Shown here: piece after piece, positions 40,072 to 49,630 of the stretch
How the letters are laid out: each line of letters opens with the position of its first letter
How positions within the stretch are numbered: the stretch's first letter is position 1
Assembly: GCF_007845675.1 (NCBI RefSeq)
Contig: NZ_VOBR01000024.1
Location: 62,001 to 126,000, forward strand
Origin: Lentzea tibetensis
GTDB lineage: Bacteria > Actinomycetota > Actinomycetes > Mycobacteriales > Pseudonocardiaceae
Reading direction: 5' to 3'
DNA length: 64,000 bases
Translations under genes and position numbers: made by a program
Notes under the pieces: generated by a model
What the model was told of the DNA's origin: nothing
Seen by the model: the letters and a program-made list of their open reading frames with translations, nothing else
Databases searched by the model: none

Positions 40072-41163
40072 GTGCGCGTCGCGATCGTGACCGAGAGCTT
40101 CCTGCCCCAGGTGAACGGGGTGACCAACTCGGTGCTCCGCGTTCTGGAGCACCTGAAGAGACTCGGCTACCAGGCGCTGGTGATCGCGCCAGGAGCCGGT
40201 GAGGACACCCACGAGGGCACGCCGGTGGTCAGAGTTCCGGCGGTCGACCTCCCGAGAGTGACGAGCCTGCCGGTCGGCGTGCCGACGCGGAAGGTGCTGA
40301 AGGCGCTGGCCGACTTCCGGCCGGACGTCGTGCACCTCGCCTCGCCGTTCGTGCTGGGTGCGCGCGGGTTGTCCGCGGCGCGCAAGCTCGGGCTGCCGAC
40401 CGTCGCGGTGTACCAGACCGACGTCGCCGGGTTCGCGGGCAACTACGGCCTCGGGCTCACCGCGCGCGCCGCGTGGCGCTGGACGAGACGTCTCCACACG
40501 CTGGCCGACCGGACCCTCGCCCCGTCGACCTGGGCCGTCGAGGCGCTGCGCAAGCACGGTGTGCCGCGCGTGCACCGGTGGGCGCGCGGTGTGGACACCG
40601 AGCTGTTCCACCCGTCCCGGCGCGATGCGGGCGACTCCGGTGAGCTCGTCGTCGGCTACGTCGGCAGGCTCGCGCCGGAGAAGCAGGTCTCGCGGCTCAC
40701 CGAGCTCGCGGACGTGCCGGGTGTGAAGCTGCGGATCGTCGGTGACGGACCGGACCTGCCGATGCTGCGCCAGCAGCTGCCGAACGCCGAGTTCCTCGGG
40801 TTCCGCAAGGGCGAGGAGCTCGCCGAGGCCTACGCGTCGCTCGACGTGTTCGTCCACACCGGACCGCACGAGACGTTCTGCCAGGCCGTCCAGGAAGCGC
40901 TCGCCTCGGGCGTGCCGGTGCTCGCGCCGGACGCGGGCGGTCCGCGCGACCTCGTCCGGCACGGCCGCACCGGGTTCCTGTTCGGCGACCGGATCACGTT
41001 GCGCGAAGGCGTGGAACGGCTGCGGGACCCGTTGCTGCGCAAGCAGTTCGGCCTCGCCGCCCGGCGGTCCGTCGCGGGCCGGACGTGGCCGAGGATCTGC
41101 GACGAGCTGATGGGGCACTACGCCGAGCTCGTCGACGTTCCCGCGGAGCATCGGGCTGCATGA
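40072..41163 (+). CDS. mgtA: GT4 glycosyltransferase, MgtA-like (GDP-mannose alpha-mannosyltransferase)
   Basis: A 363-residue GT-B enzyme beginning [20 protein letters not shown], typical of the PimB/MgtA group. The C-terminal donor domain has [17 protein letters not shown] and the GT4 signature [20 protein letters not shown]. In mycobacteria MgtA (Rv0557), beside menG, adds mannose to a glucuronosyl-diacylglycerol lipid anchor; here too the gene is three genes from menJ and close to menG, so orthology is likely. GTG 40072 is set by the protein N-terminus; its Shine-Dalgarno is weak. Its stop overlaps the next glycosyltransferase start (ATGA). Confidence 0.75.
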   Translation: MRVAIVTESFLPQVNGVTNSVLRVLEHLKRLGYQALVIAPGAGEDTHEGTPVVRVPAVDLPRVTSLPVGVPTRKVLKALADFRPDVVHLASPFVLGARGLSAARKLGLPTVAVYQTDVAGFAGNYGLGLTARAAWRWTRRLHTLADRTLAPSTWAVEALRKHGVPRVHRWARGVDTELFHPSRRDAGDSGELVVGYVGRLAPEKQVSRLTELADVPGVKLRIVGDGPDLPMLRQQLPNAEFLGFRKGEELAEAYASLDVFVHTGPHETFCQAVQEALASGVPVLAPDAGGPRDLVRHGRTGFLFGDRITLREGVERLRDPLLRKQFGLAARRSVAGRTWPRICDELMGHYAELVDVPAEHRAA

Positions 41164-42257
41164 GAATCGTCCAGCTCGCCAACTTCTACGGCCCGCGTTC
41201 GGGTGGTCTGCGCACCGCGCTGCACCACCTCGGAGCCGGGTACGTCGCCGCGGGGCACGACGTGGTGCTCGTCGTGCCCGGTGCCGCGCGTGCCGACGAG
41301 GTGCTGCCCAGCGGCGTCCGCCGGATCACGCTGCCCGCCGTCAAGATCCCCGGCACCGGCGGCTACCGGGTCGTGGACCCGTGGCGCGTCAAGACGTTGC
41401 TGGAGCGGCACCGGCCGGACCGGCTCGAGGTGTCCGACCGGCTGACGCTGCGCGGAATGGGCCACTGGGCGCGGGAACGCGGCATCCCCGGCGTGGTGAT
41501 CTCGCACGAACGGCTCGACCGGCTGCTGTCGTTCGTCATGCCACCGGCGCCCGCCCGGCACGGCGCGGACTGGGCCAACGCCCGCATGGCCGCCTCGTAC
41601 GACACGGTCGTGTGCACGACGTCGTTCGCGCGCGAGGAGTTCGACCGGATCGGCGTGCGCAACGTCGCGCAGGTGCCGCTCGGGGTGGACCTGCGCACGT
41701 TCACGCCGTTGAACCACGATCGCGAACTGCGCTCGACGTTGTTGCAGGGCAAGGAATCACTTTTGGTCCACTGTGGACGTCTGTCGCCGGAGAAGCACGT
41801 CGAGCGCTCGGTGGACACGCTGGCGTCGCTGCACTCGTCCGGTGTGTCCGCGCGGCTGGTGATCGCGGGTGACGGGCCGCGGCGGGCTGCTCTGGAGAAG
41901 CGGGCCGTGGGTCTGCCGGTGACGTTCCTCGGCTTCCTCAAGTCGCGGACCGAGGTGGCGTCGCTGCTCGCGTCGGCCGACGTGTCGCTCGCGCCGGGCC
42001 CGCACGAGACGTTCGGACTCGCCGCACTGGAGGCGCTCGCGAGCGGCACACCGGTCGTGGTGTCCGAGTCGTCCGCTTTGAAGGAGATCGTCCGCCCGGC
42101 CTGCGGGGCCGCGGTCGCCGACCACGCGCCCGCGTTCGCGACGGCCGTGTCGGACCTGCTGGGCAGGAGCAGCAGGGAGGCCGCGCGGGCGCGCGCGGAG
42201 GAGTACCCGTGGGAGGCGGCGGTGGACGGGATGCTGGCCGTTTTGCGCGTCACCTAG
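41160..42257 (+). CDS. GT4 family glycosyltransferase
   Basis: A 365-residue GT-B enzyme. The acceptor domain starts [20 protein letters not shown], and the donor domain has [20 protein letters not shown] and [20 protein letters not shown]. It is translationally coupled to the MgtA-like gene by a 4-bp overlap, so the two may act in sequence on one glycolipid. Donor and acceptor cannot be assigned. menG follows after 9 bp. Confidence 0.85.
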   Translation: MRIVQLANFYGPRSGGLRTALHHLGAGYVAAGHDVVLVVPGAARADEVLPSGVRRITLPAVKIPGTGGYRVVDPWRVKTLLERHRPDRLEVSDRLTLRGMGHWARERGIPGVVISHERLDRLLSFVMPPAPARHGADWANARMAASYDTVVCTTSFAREEFDRIGVRNVAQVPLGVDLRTFTPLNHDRELRSTLLQGKESLLVHCGRLSPEKHVERSVDTLASLHSSGVSARLVIAGDGPRRAALEKRAVGLPVTFLGFLKSRTEVASLLASADVSLAPGPHETFGLAALEALASGTPVVVSESSALKEIVRPACGAAVADHAPAFATAVSDLLGRSSREAARARAEEYPWEAAVDGMLAVLRVT

Positions 42258-42266
42258 CATTCGGGC

Positions 42267-42968
42267 ATGTCCCGAGCAGGTCTTGACAAGAACCCGCGCG
42301 AGGTCGCCTCGATGTTCGACGGCGTGGCCAAGGGCTACGACCGCACGAACTCGGTCATGACCCTCGGGTTCGACCGGCGCTGGCGGGAGTGGAGCAGGCG
42401 CGTGCTCGACGCCAGGCCCGGCGAGAAGGTGCTCGACCTCGCCGCGGGCACCGCGGTGTCGACGGTCGAGTACGCCGAGTCCGGCGCCTGGTGCGTCGCT
42501 GCCGACTTCTCGCTCGGCATGCTGCGCGGCGGCGCTCACCGCGCTGTGCCCAAAGTCGCAGCGGACGCCCTCCGCCTGCCGTTCCGCGACGGCGTCTTCG
42601 ACGCGGCCACCGTGTCCTTCGGCCTGCGCAACTTCAACGACACCGTGGCCGCGCTGCGGGAGATGGCGCGGGTCGTCCGCCCCGGCGGCAGGCTCGTGAT
42701 CTGCGAGGTGTCGACCCCGGTCTTCAGGCCGTTCCGCTTCGTCTACATGCGCTACCTGCTGCGGCTGCTGCCGTTCATCGGCAGGTTCGTGTCGTCGAAC
42801 CCGGAGGCCTACGAGTACCTGGCCGAGTCCATGCGCGCGTGGCCGGACCAGCGCACCCTCGGCGAGCTCATCTCGGAGGCAGGCTGGGAAGACGTGGCCT
42901 GGTTCAACCTGACCGGTGGCATGGTCGCCCTGCACCGAGCGACCAAACCCTCAGCGAGCGCCATCTAG
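42267..42968 (+). CDS. menG: Demethylmenaquinone methyltransferase
   Basis: A 233-residue class I SAM methyltransferase of the UbiE/MenG type. The N-terminal [20 protein letters not shown] and the SAM loop [12 protein letters not shown] are diagnostic, followed by [20 protein letters not shown] and [13 protein letters not shown]. It methylates the naphthoquinone ring in the last step of menaquinone synthesis. Ubiquinone is not made by actinomycetes, so MenG is preferred over UbiE. It lies in line with mgtA and ahead of menJ. Confidence 0.94.
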   Translation: MSRAGLDKNPREVASMFDGVAKGYDRTNSVMTLGFDRRWREWSRRVLDARPGEKVLDLAAGTAVSTVEYAESGAWCVAADFSLGMLRGGAHRAVPKVAADALRLPFRDGVFDAATVSFGLRNFNDTVAALREMARVVRPGGRLVICEVSTPVFRPFRFVYMRYLLRLLPFIGRFVSSNPEAYEYLAESMRAWPDQRTLGELISEAGWEDVAWFNLTGGMVALHRATKPSASAI

Positions 42969-43013
42969 ACTCGTCCCCGAATACTTTGTGAACTGATGCA
43001 CAAGGAGTCGGGG

Positions 43014-44279
43014 ATGAGCAGGCGCGCAGCCAACGAGGACGCCGAGGTCATTGTCGTCGGCGCCGGACCCGCGGGTTCGACGGCGGCCACCTACCTGGCG
43101 CGCGCGGGCCTGGACGTGTTGCTGCTGGAGAAGAGCACGTTCCCGCGCGAGAAGGTGTGCGGCGACGGCCTGACCCCGCGCGGCGTGAAGCAGCTCATCG
43201 ACCTGGGCGTCGACACCCGCGAAGAGGCGGGCTGGCTGCACAACAAGGGCCTGCGCGTGGTCGGCGGCGGCGTCACCCTCGAGCTGGACTGGCCGGACCT
43301 GGCGACGTTCCCGAACTACGGCGTCGTCCGCCCCCGCCAGGACTTCGACTCCCTGCTCGCCGACACCGCGGTCGCCGCGGGCGCCCGCCTGCAGGAGAAC
43401 ACCACGGTGACGAAGGCCGTGGTCGAGAACGGCCGCGTCGTGGGCGTCGAGGCGAAGGTCGGCCCCGACAAGGAGCTGCGCACCTACCGCGCCCCGATCA
43501 TCGTGGGCTGCGACGGCGTCTCCGCACGCCTGGCCCTGTCCGTCGGCCTGCAGAAGGACGACGCCAAGCCCATGGGCGTAGCGGTCCGCCGCTACTACGC
43601 GTCGCCGCGCACCAAGGACGACTACCTCGAGTCGCACCTCGAGCTGTGGGGCAACGACGGCAACCTGCTGCCCGGCTACGGCTGGATCTTCGGCATGGGC
43701 GACGGCAGCGTGAACGTCGGCCTCGGCATCCTCAGCACCTCCAAGGCCTACGGCACCACGGACTACCGGGCACTCCTCAGGAGCTGGCTCGACAACACGC
43801 CCGAGGAGTGGGGCTTCCGCGAGGAGAACGCGACCAGCCGCATCGGCGGCGCCGCGCTCCCCATGGGCCTCAACCGCAAGCCGCACTACCGCAACGGGCT
43901 GGTGCTGGTCGGCGACGCGGGCGGCATGGTCAACCCGTTCAACGGCGAGGGCATCGGCTACGCCATGGAGTCCGCCAAGATCGCGGCGGAGAGCATCGTG
44001 CAGGCCATGGCGCGCACCGGTTACAACCGCGAGCAGGCGCTGCACGGGTACCCGGTGCGGATCGAGCAGGCGCTGGGCAGCTACTACCGGCTCGGCAACG
44101 TCTTCTCGAAGCTCATCGGCAACCCCACGATCATGCGCACCGCCACCAAGTACGGCATGCCGCGCAAGACCCTGATGAAGCTGGTGCTCAAGCTCCTCGC
44201 GGGTCTCTACGACCCGAAGGACGGCGACTCGATGGACCGCATCATCACGGCGGCGACGAAGCTGGCACCGAGCGCCTGA
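43014..44279 (+). CDS. menJ: Menaquinone side-chain reductase (geranylgeranyl reductase family)
   Basis: A 421-residue flavoprotein. FAD-binding VIVVGAGPAGSTAATYLARA opens the protein, EKVCGDGLTPRGVKQLIDLG is the family signature, and GDAGGMVNPFNGEGIGYAME is the second flavin motif. In mycobacteria MenJ (Rv0561c) saturates the beta-isoprene unit of menaquinone-9, and it sits next to menG there as well. ATG 43014 is preferred over 42996 because AAGGAG (43002-43007) lies at the right distance. A terminator follows. Confidence 0.88.
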   Translation: MSRRAANEDAEVIVVGAGPAGSTAATYLARAGLDVLLLEKSTFPREKVCGDGLTPRGVKQLIDLGVDTREEAGWLHNKGLRVVGGGVTLELDWPDLATFPNYGVVRPRQDFDSLLADTAVAAGARLQENTTVTKAVVENGRVVGVEAKVGPDKELRTYRAPIIVGCDGVSARLALSVGLQKDDAKPMGVAVRRYYASPRTKDDYLESHLELWGNDGNLLPGYGWIFGMGDGSVNVGLGILSTSKAYGTTDYRALLRSWLDNTPEEWGFREENATSRIGGAALPMGLNRKPHYRNGLVLVGDAGGMVNPFNGEGIGYAMESAKIAAESIVQAMARTGYNREQALHGYPVRIEQALGSYYRLGNVFSKLIGNPTIMRTATKYGMPRKTLMKLVLKLLAGLYDPKDGDSMDRIITAATKLAPSA

Positions 44280-44291
44280 TTCCTACCCCGG

Positions 44292-44328
44292 CGGTTGCTG
44301 CCGCAGCGAGAAGCCGCGGCAGCAACCG
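44292..44328. terminator. Bidirectional terminator between menJ and the amidase gene
   Basis: A perfect 13-bp stem CGGTTGCTGCCGC with GCGGCAGCAACCG and an 11-nt loop, midway between the convergent stops at 44279 and 44346. Confidence 0.8.
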
Positions 44329-44345
44329 TTCAGCGGCGAACCGGA

Positions 44346-45536
44346 TCAGGTCCGGTGGGCGTACCACGTGTGTGCGGGGTTGCTGTTCTCCGCGAGGAGA
44401 TCAGTCAGTTTCTTGTCGCGGTTGTTGGCCGTGTGGTAGGTCAGGTACAGCTCCTGCGCGTACGGCCCACCGCTGTCGTCACGCCAGGTCACGACCATGG
44501 AGTGGTCGATGATGTTGGCGCCGTCGTCGTGGAACCAGTCCACCTGGAGCACGTCCGCGAGGTCCATGAGCCACACGTTCTCCAGACCCGAGGTCCGCTT
44601 CGAGTAGATCTGGGCGAAGACGCCCCAGTTGTGCGCGCCCGCCCACGAGTAGCTGGTCAGGAACGTCTCACCAGGCCCGCCGCCGTAGAACCACTTGTCG
44701 GGGTCGTCGCGCTCGAAGATGCCGCTGCCGTTGAAGTCCCAGCCTCCGGACCGCATGACCTGCGAGATGAAGTTGGTGCAGTCGTTGTCCGGGTAGTCGC
44801 GGTACTCGGGGTTGCGGCCGTACGCCCAGACCCTGGCGTAGTTGACCATCCGGTAGTAGTCGTACGGCGGACCAGCCGCTCCCACCTCACCGCTGAGCAC
44901 CTTCCGGCTGACGGCGGCAGTAGTCGGGTGCGACCGGTCCGTGTCGGACCACAGCGGCAGCTGGTCGGTCTTCGGCTCGGACGCGACCGGGGGCCTGCCC
45001 GACGCCACTTGGGTCGACGGGGCTGGTCCCGCCTGCAGGTGCGGCGTGGCCCTGGACATCGTCCAGCCGCCCTGACCGCGCACGAAGATGAACGTGTGTT
45101 CCAACCAGAACTGCTCGTGGTCAGGAGCCCCCGGTCCGTGCTGGACGAAGAACAGCTTCGTGCTCTCGGTCGCGTCCAGCTGGACGTTGGTGCTGTCGCC
45201 GGACCACTTCACGTCCTGCAGATCGACCGCCGCCGCCTTCTTGCCCCCGTTGGCCTGCCTGGACTTCTCGCGGCGTTCGTCCAGTCCGCGTGCCTCGGCG
45301 GCGAAGCGCTCGGACAGCGCGGAGCTGGTCCGCACGGACGTCATCGACTGCTGTGCCCTGACCGTGCCGACGACGAGGCGTTCCGCCCGCTCCTGCAGGT
45401 ACTGCTGCGCGAGGCCGGCGACCTCCTTCTTCTGCTCGTCGGTCAGCACCGGCTCCGCCATCGAGTGCGGGGCCATTCCCATTAGCAAAGACCCGGCTGT
45501 GGCCGCGCCTAAGAGGGCGCTGAGCGCCTTATTCAT
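44346..45536 (-). CDS. Secreted amidase-domain (Amidase_6-like) protein
   Basis: A 396-residue protein with a Sec signal (MNKALSALLGAATAGSLLMG, cleavage near SMA). Residues about 25-190 form a helical/beta N-terminal region with VLTDEQKKEVAGLAQQYLQE. The C-terminal part has the papain-like amidase motif: YRMVNYARVWAYGRNPEYRD, NDCTNFISQVMRSGGWDF with the probable nucleophile Cys, and IDHSMVVTWRDDSGG with the catalytic His. Such proteins probably cleave peptides or cell-wall amides; the substrate is unknown. It is divergent from nuoA across 391 bp. Confidence 0.85.
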   Translation of the reverse strand: MNKALSALLGAATAGSLLMGMAPHSMAEPVLTDEQKKEVAGLAQQYLQERAERLVVGTVRAQQSMTSVRTSSALSERFAAEARGLDERREKSRQANGGKKAAAVDLQDVKWSGDSTNVQLDATESTKLFFVQHGPGAPDHEQFWLEHTFIFVRGQGGWTMSRATPHLQAGPAPSTQVASGRPPVASEPKTDQLPLWSDTDRSHPTTAAVSRKVLSGEVGAAGPPYDYYRMVNYARVWAYGRNPEYRDYPDNDCTNFISQVMRSGGWDFNGSGIFERDDPDKWFYGGGPGETFLTSYSWAGAHNWGVFAQIYSKRTSGLENVWLMDLADVLQVDWFHDDGANIIDHSMVVTWRDDSGGPYAQELYLTYHTANNRDKKLTDLLAENSNPAHTWYAHRT

Positions 45537-45793
45537 TTGTCCCCCAGTTTCCCCAGTGCGTCATCACTTGCGGTGGCGACGGTCCTTCGAACGTAGCAGC
45601 AGGTCGGGGGGCTGTCGACCTTGTTGCGACACGTTGTTCACAGGTGAAAAACGGCCATTTGCGAGGCCCGGAAAGTCCAGTCGAGCGGGTTAATACGAGT
45701 CGAGAACGTTTCGTATATGTCCGAACGGTCAAAGTCCCAGGTCAGACCCTGTGACGTACGCCATTTGAGCGGGTTCTACACTGGCCGACGGCC
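45537..45793. other. Upstream part of the amidase/nuo intergenic region
   Basis: No coding frame is convincing. The sequence is less GC-rich than average and holds two related blocks (GCCATTTG near 45653 and 45760; GAGCGGGTT followed by AATAC or CTACAC) that may be promoter elements, as TAATAC and TACACT resemble -10 boxes. A small palindrome TTCAC-AG-GTGAA lies at 45637-45648. Nothing firmer can be assigned. Confidence 0.4.
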
Positions 45794-45811
45794 TTGTGAA
45801 TCACTTCACAA
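45794..45811 (+). promoter_or_regulatory. Rex-type operator, copy 1
   Basis: TTGTGAA-TCAC-TTCACAA matches the known actinobacterial Rex consensus TTGTGAA-N4-TTCACAA at every position. Rex represses respiratory genes and is released by a high NADH/NAD ratio. A Crp-type reading (TGTGA-N6-TCACA) fits too, so a cAMP receptor protein is the alternative. Confidence 0.75.
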
Positions 45812-45823
45812 CATGCTGAACAG

Positions 45824-45845
45824 GCTTGTGAAGTGTTTCACAAGC
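45824..45845 (+). promoter_or_regulatory. Rex-type operator, copy 2
   Basis: GCTTGTGAA-GTGT-TTCACAAGC is a 9-bp-arm perfect palindrome containing the full Rex consensus at 45826-45843. It is 32 bp from copy 1, centre to centre, on the same face of the helix. It ends 82 bp before the nuoA GTG. Confidence 0.75.
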
Positions 45846-45870
45846 GTTTGTTAGGTCCGCCTAACAAACG
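45845..45870 (+). promoter_or_regulatory. Additional 11-bp-arm palindrome in the nuo leader
   Basis: CGTTTGTTAGG-TCCG-CCTAACAAACG is a perfect inverted repeat abutting Rex copy 2. It differs from the Rex motif, so it is either a site for another regulator or an RNA hairpin in the nuo leader. A second weaker hairpin (CCGCACC/GGTGCGG, 45875-45900) follows before the ribosome site. Confidence 0.55.
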
Positions 45871-45927
45871 AGAGCCGCACCAGGCCCCCTTAGGGTGCGG
45901 ACGACCGCGAGGAAAGGACGACGGAGA

Positions 45928-46293
45928 GTGCTGGACCCTTACCTCCCCCTCGTATTGATGTTCGCCCTCGCCGGGGCGTTCGCCCTGTTCTCGGTGACGG
46001 CGGCCCCGTACATCGGACCCCGCCGCTACAACCGCGCCAAGCTGGACGCGTACGAGTGCGGCATCGAGCCGAGCCCGCAGCCGATCGTGGGTGGCGGCCG
46101 CATGCCGGTCGCGTACTACCTGACGGCGATGCTCTTCATCCTGTTCGACATCGAAATGGTGTTCCTCTACCCGTTCGCCGTCGCGGCGGACAAGCTCGGC
46201 CTCTTCGGGCTGGTGGAGATCGCCCTGTTCATCGCCACGGTCGGCTTCGCGTACGCCTACGTGTGGCGTCGCGGCGGCCTGGACTGGAACTGA
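45928..46293 (+). CDS. nuoA: NADH-quinone oxidoreductase subunit A
   Basis: A 121-residue three-helix membrane subunit. It has [20 protein letters not shown], the conserved [12 protein letters not shown] loop and [23 protein letters not shown] 45928 follows GGAAAGGACGACGGAGA and gives the normal NuoA length. First gene of nuoA-N, the proton-pumping type I NADH dehydrogenase that reduces menaquinone. Confidence 0.95.
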   Translation: MLDPYLPLVLMFALAGAFALFSVTAAPYIGPRRYNRAKLDAYECGIEPSPQPIVGGGRMPVAYYLTAMLFILFDIEMVFLYPFAVAADKLGLFGLVEIALFIATVGFAYAYVWRRGGLDWN

Positions 46294-46300
46294 GGAAGTC

Positions 46301-46852
46301 ATGGGTCTCGAGGAGAAGCTCCCGAACGGCGTCCTGCTGGCCAGCGTCGAGAAGCTGGTCAACTGGACCCGCAAGTCCTCGCTCTGGCCTGCCACCTTCG
46401 GCCTGGCCTGCTGCGCCATCGAGATGATGACGACCGGCGGACCGCGGTACGACCTGGCGCGCTTCGGCATGGAGGTCTTCCGCGCATCGCCGCGGCAGGC
46501 CGACCTGATGATCGTCGCGGGCCGGGTGACCAACAAGATGGCACCGGTGCTGCGGCAGATCTACGACCAGATGCCCGAGCCGCGCTGGGTGCTGGCCATG
46601 GGCGTCTGCGCGAGCACCGGCGGCATGTTCAACAACTACGCCGTCGTGCAGGGCGTCGACCACGTGGTGCCGGTCGACATGTACCTGCCCGGCTGCCCGC
46701 CGCGTCCGGAGATGCTCATGGACGCGATCCTCAAGATCCACGCCAAGATCATGGACGAGCCGCTGAACGCGGTCAGGGCCAAGGCGCTCGCCGAGTCCGG
46801 TTACAGCACGGATCTCATCCCGTCCTCCGAGCGCTTTGCGAGGAAGAAGTGA
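46301..46852 (+). CDS. nuoB: NADH-quinone oxidoreductase subunit B
   Basis: A 183-residue subunit carrying the terminal 4Fe-4S cluster N2. It has [28 protein letters not shown] and [14 protein letters not shown], giving the ligating cysteines including the tandem CC. It sits next to the quinone site with NuoD. Its stop overlaps the nuoC GTG. Confidence 0.97.
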   Translation: MGLEEKLPNGVLLASVEKLVNWTRKSSLWPATFGLACCAIEMMTTGGPRYDLARFGMEVFRASPRQADLMIVAGRVTNKMAPVLRQIYDQMPEPRWVLAMGVCASTGGMFNNYAVVQGVDHVVPVDMYLPGCPPRPEMLMDAILKIHAKIMDEPLNAVRAKALAESGYSTDLIPSSERFARKK

Positions 46853-47589
46853 CCAAGCCAGGAGACGAGGGCTCCAGCGCCGACCGCGCTGTCGAAGGCC
46901 TCGAAACCACTGACGCCCGAGCCAAGGCGCCCGTCGCCGCCGGCCACGCCCGCAAGGGCATGTTCGGCGTCGCAGGCTCCGGTGACACGTCGGGCTTCGG
47001 CGGGTTGCGCCTGCCCGCGCACGTCGCGGCGCCGAGCGAGCGGCCGTACGGCGGCTGGTTCGACGAGGTCGCGGACGAGCTGTTCTCCGCGATCACCGAC
47101 AAGGGCCTGCCGGCCGACACCGTGCAGCAGGTGACCGTCGACCGCGGCGAGATCACCTTCTACGTGCGCCCGGACCAGCTGCTCGAGGTCTGCCGGATCA
47201 CCCGCGACGAGCCCACGCTGCGCTTCGAGCTGTGCAGCTCGGTGTCCGGTGTGGACTACGGCGCGGACGTGCCGCAACGGCTGCACTCGGTCTACCACCT
47301 GACGTCGATGACCTTCCGCCGCCGCATCCGGCTCGAGGTCGCCGTCGACGTCGAAAGCCCGCACATCCCCAGCGTCGTCGAGGTCTACCCGACGGCCGAC
47401 TGGCAGGAGCGGGAGGCGTGGGACATGTTCGGGATCATCTACGACGGCCACCCGTCGCTGACCCGCATCCTCATGCCGGACGACTGGGACGGGCACCCCC
47501 AGCGCAAGGACTACCCGCTCGGCGGGATCCCGGTCGAGTACAAGGGCGCGGAGATCCCTCCGCCGGACCAGAGGCGGTCCTACTCATGA
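46849..47589 (+). CDS. nuoC: NADH-quinone oxidoreductase subunit C
   Basis: A 246-residue peripheral-arm subunit with an N-terminal extension of about 75 residues as is usual in actinomycetes. The 30-kDa-subunit signature is near the C-terminus: [20 protein letters not shown] and [22 protein letters not shown] start overlaps nuoB; the end overlaps nuoD by 4 bp. Confidence 0.96.
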   Translation: MTKPGDEGSSADRAVEGLETTDARAKAPVAAGHARKGMFGVAGSGDTSGFGGLRLPAHVAAPSERPYGGWFDEVADELFSAITDKGLPADTVQQVTVDRGEITFYVRPDQLLEVCRITRDEPTLRFELCSSVSGVDYGADVPQRLHSVYHLTSMTFRRRIRLEVAVDVESPHIPSVVEVYPTADWQEREAWDMFGIIYDGHPSLTRILMPDDWDGHPQRKDYPLGGIPVEYKGAEIPPPDQRRSYS

Positions 47590-48905
47590 GCGAGCAGATG
47601 GACACCGCGCCGTCGCGCGAGACCACCGAGGGCACGGTCTACACCGTCTCCGGAGGCGACTGGGACGAGGTGCTCGACGAGGCGGCGGGTGACGAGCGCA
47701 TCATCATGAACCTCGGCCCGCAGCACCCGTCGACGCACGGCGTGCTGCGCCTCGTCCTCGAGCTCGAGGGCGAGACGGTCACCCACGCCCGCAGCGTCAT
47801 CGGCTACCTGCACACGGGCATCGAGAAGAACGTCGAGTACCGCAACTGGGTGCAGGGCGTCACCTTCGTGACCCGCATGGACTACCTGGCGCCGCTGCAC
47901 AACGAGGCCGCGTACTGCATGGCCGTCGAGAAGCTCCTCGGCGTCACCGTGCCGGAACGCGCGCAGGTGATCCGGGTGCTCCTCATGGAGCTCAACCGGA
48001 TCAGCTCGCACCTCGTCGCGCTCGCCACCGGCGGCATGGAGCTCGGCGCGCTCACCGGCATGACCTCAGGCTTCCGCGAGCGCGAGGAAGTGCTGCACCT
48101 GCTGGAGTTCCTCACCGGTCTCCGCATGAACCACGCGTTCATCCGGCCCGGCGGTGTGGCGCAGGACCTGCCGGACGGCTCGGTCGAGAAGATCCGCGAC
48201 TTCATCAAGCTGATGAACAAGCGGCTGCCGGACTACGACAAGCTGCTCACGGGCCAGCCGATCTGGAAGAACCGCCTCGCGGGCATCGGCTACCTGCCCG
48301 TCGACGCGTGCCTCGCGCTCGGCATCACCGGCCCGATCCTGCGGTCCGCGGGCCTGCCGTGGGACCTGCGCAAGATCGAGCCGTACTGCGGTTACGAGAC
48401 CTACGACTTCGACGTCCCCACGACGAACACGGCGGACGGCTTCGGCCGCTACCTGCTGCGCGTCGAGGAGATGCACCAGTCGCTGCGCATCATCAAGCAG
48501 GCGGCCGACCGGCTTGCCAAGCCGGGGCCGGTCATGGTCTCCGACGCCAAGATCGCGTGGCCCGCGCAGCTCACGATCGGCTCGGACGGCATGGGCAACT
48601 CGCTCGAGCACGTCCGCAAGATCATGGGCCAGTCCATGGAGTCCCTGATCCACCACTTCAAGCTGGTGACCGAGGGCTTCAGCGTTCCCGCGGGCCAGGT
48701 GTACGTGCCGATCGAGTCGCCGCGCGGCGAACTCGGCTACCACATCGTGTCCGACGGCGGCACGCGTCCGATGCGCGTGCACGTGCGGGAACCAAGCTTC
48801 GTGAACCTCCAGTCGATGCCCGCGATGTGCGAAGGCGGCATGGTCGCCGACGTCATCGCCGCCGTCGCCTCGATCGACCCGGTGATGGGTGGTTGCGACC
48901 GATGA
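47586..48905 (+). CDS. nuoD: NADH-quinone oxidoreductase subunit D
   Basis: A 439-residue subunit of the 49-kDa/NiFe-hydrogenase-like family. It has [35 protein letters not shown] and [20 protein letters not shown]. It forms the quinone pocket with NuoB. ATG 47586 ([20 protein letters not shown]) overlaps the nuoC stop, which fixes the start. Confidence 0.97.
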   Translation: MSEQMDTAPSRETTEGTVYTVSGGDWDEVLDEAAGDERIIMNLGPQHPSTHGVLRLVLELEGETVTHARSVIGYLHTGIEKNVEYRNWVQGVTFVTRMDYLAPLHNEAAYCMAVEKLLGVTVPERAQVIRVLLMELNRISSHLVALATGGMELGALTGMTSGFREREEVLHLLEFLTGLRMNHAFIRPGGVAQDLPDGSVEKIRDFIKLMNKRLPDYDKLLTGQPIWKNRLAGIGYLPVDACLALGITGPILRSAGLPWDLRKIEPYCGYETYDFDVPTTNTADGFGRYLLRVEEMHQSLRIIKQAADRLAKPGPVMVSDAKIAWPAQLTIGSDGMGNSLEHVRKIMGQSMESLIHHFKLVTEGFSVPAGQVYVPIESPRGELGYHIVSDGGTRPMRVHVREPSFVNLQSMPAMCEGGMVADVIAAVASIDPVMGGCDR

Positions 48906-49618
48906 CCCAGACGTTCGACCAAACCTTCGACAAGGACATCGCGGAGAAGGCTCAGGCGATCATCGCCCGCTACCCGCAGTCCAGGTCCGCGCTGCTGCCG
49001 ATGCTGCACCTCGTGCAGTCGGTGCAGGGCTACGTCAGCCAGGACGGCATCCGGTTCTGCGCGGCGCAGCTCGACCTGAGCGAGGCCGAGGTCAGCGCGG
49101 TTGCGACGTTCTACACCATGTACAAGCGCCGCCCGTGCGGCGAGCACCTGGTGAGCGTCTGCACGAACACGCTGTGCGCGGCACTGGGCGGCGACGCGAT
49201 CTACGCGACCCTCAAGGACCACCTCAAGGTGGGCCACGAGGAGACCGCGGGCGAGCCGGGCGAGCCGGGCTCGATCACGCTGGAGCACGCCGAGTGCCTC
49301 GCCGCGTGCGACCTCGGCCCGGTTCTCCAGGTGAACTACGAGTTCTACGACAACCAGACGCCGGAGAAGGCGCTGGAACTCGTGAAGGCGTTGCAGGAGG
49401 GGGAGAAGCCCGCCCCCACCCGCGGTGCGCCGCTCACCGACTTCAAGCAGGCGGAGCTCCAGCTCGCCGGGTTCTTCGAGGGCCGCGACGCGGACCTCGA
49501 CGGACCCTCCGCCGCCGAGGAAACCCTGCGCGGGGCCACGATCGCCGCCGAGCGCGGCTGGACCGCACCGTCCACGCCGGACAACGCGGAGTTCCCGCCG
49601 CTCCCGGAAAAGAAGTAG
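48902..49618 (+). CDS. nuoE: NADH-quinone oxidoreductase subunit E
   Basis: A 238-residue 24-kDa-type subunit binding the 2Fe-2S cluster N1a. The ligands are in [12 protein letters not shown] and [12 protein letters not shown]. After about residue 165 it has an extension ([20 protein letters not shown] onward) found in actinobacterial NuoE and absent from E. coli. ATG 48902 overlaps the nuoD stop. Confidence 0.95.
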   Translation: MTQTFDQTFDKDIAEKAQAIIARYPQSRSALLPMLHLVQSVQGYVSQDGIRFCAAQLDLSEAEVSAVATFYTMYKRRPCGEHLVSVCTNTLCAALGGDAIYATLKDHLKVGHEETAGEPGEPGSITLEHAECLAACDLGPVLQVNYEFYDNQTPEKALELVKALQEGEKPAPTRGAPLTDFKQAELQLAGFFEGRDADLDGPSAAEETLRGATIAAERGWTAPSTPDNAEFPPLPEKK

Positions 49619-49630
49619 GGGACACCGAAC

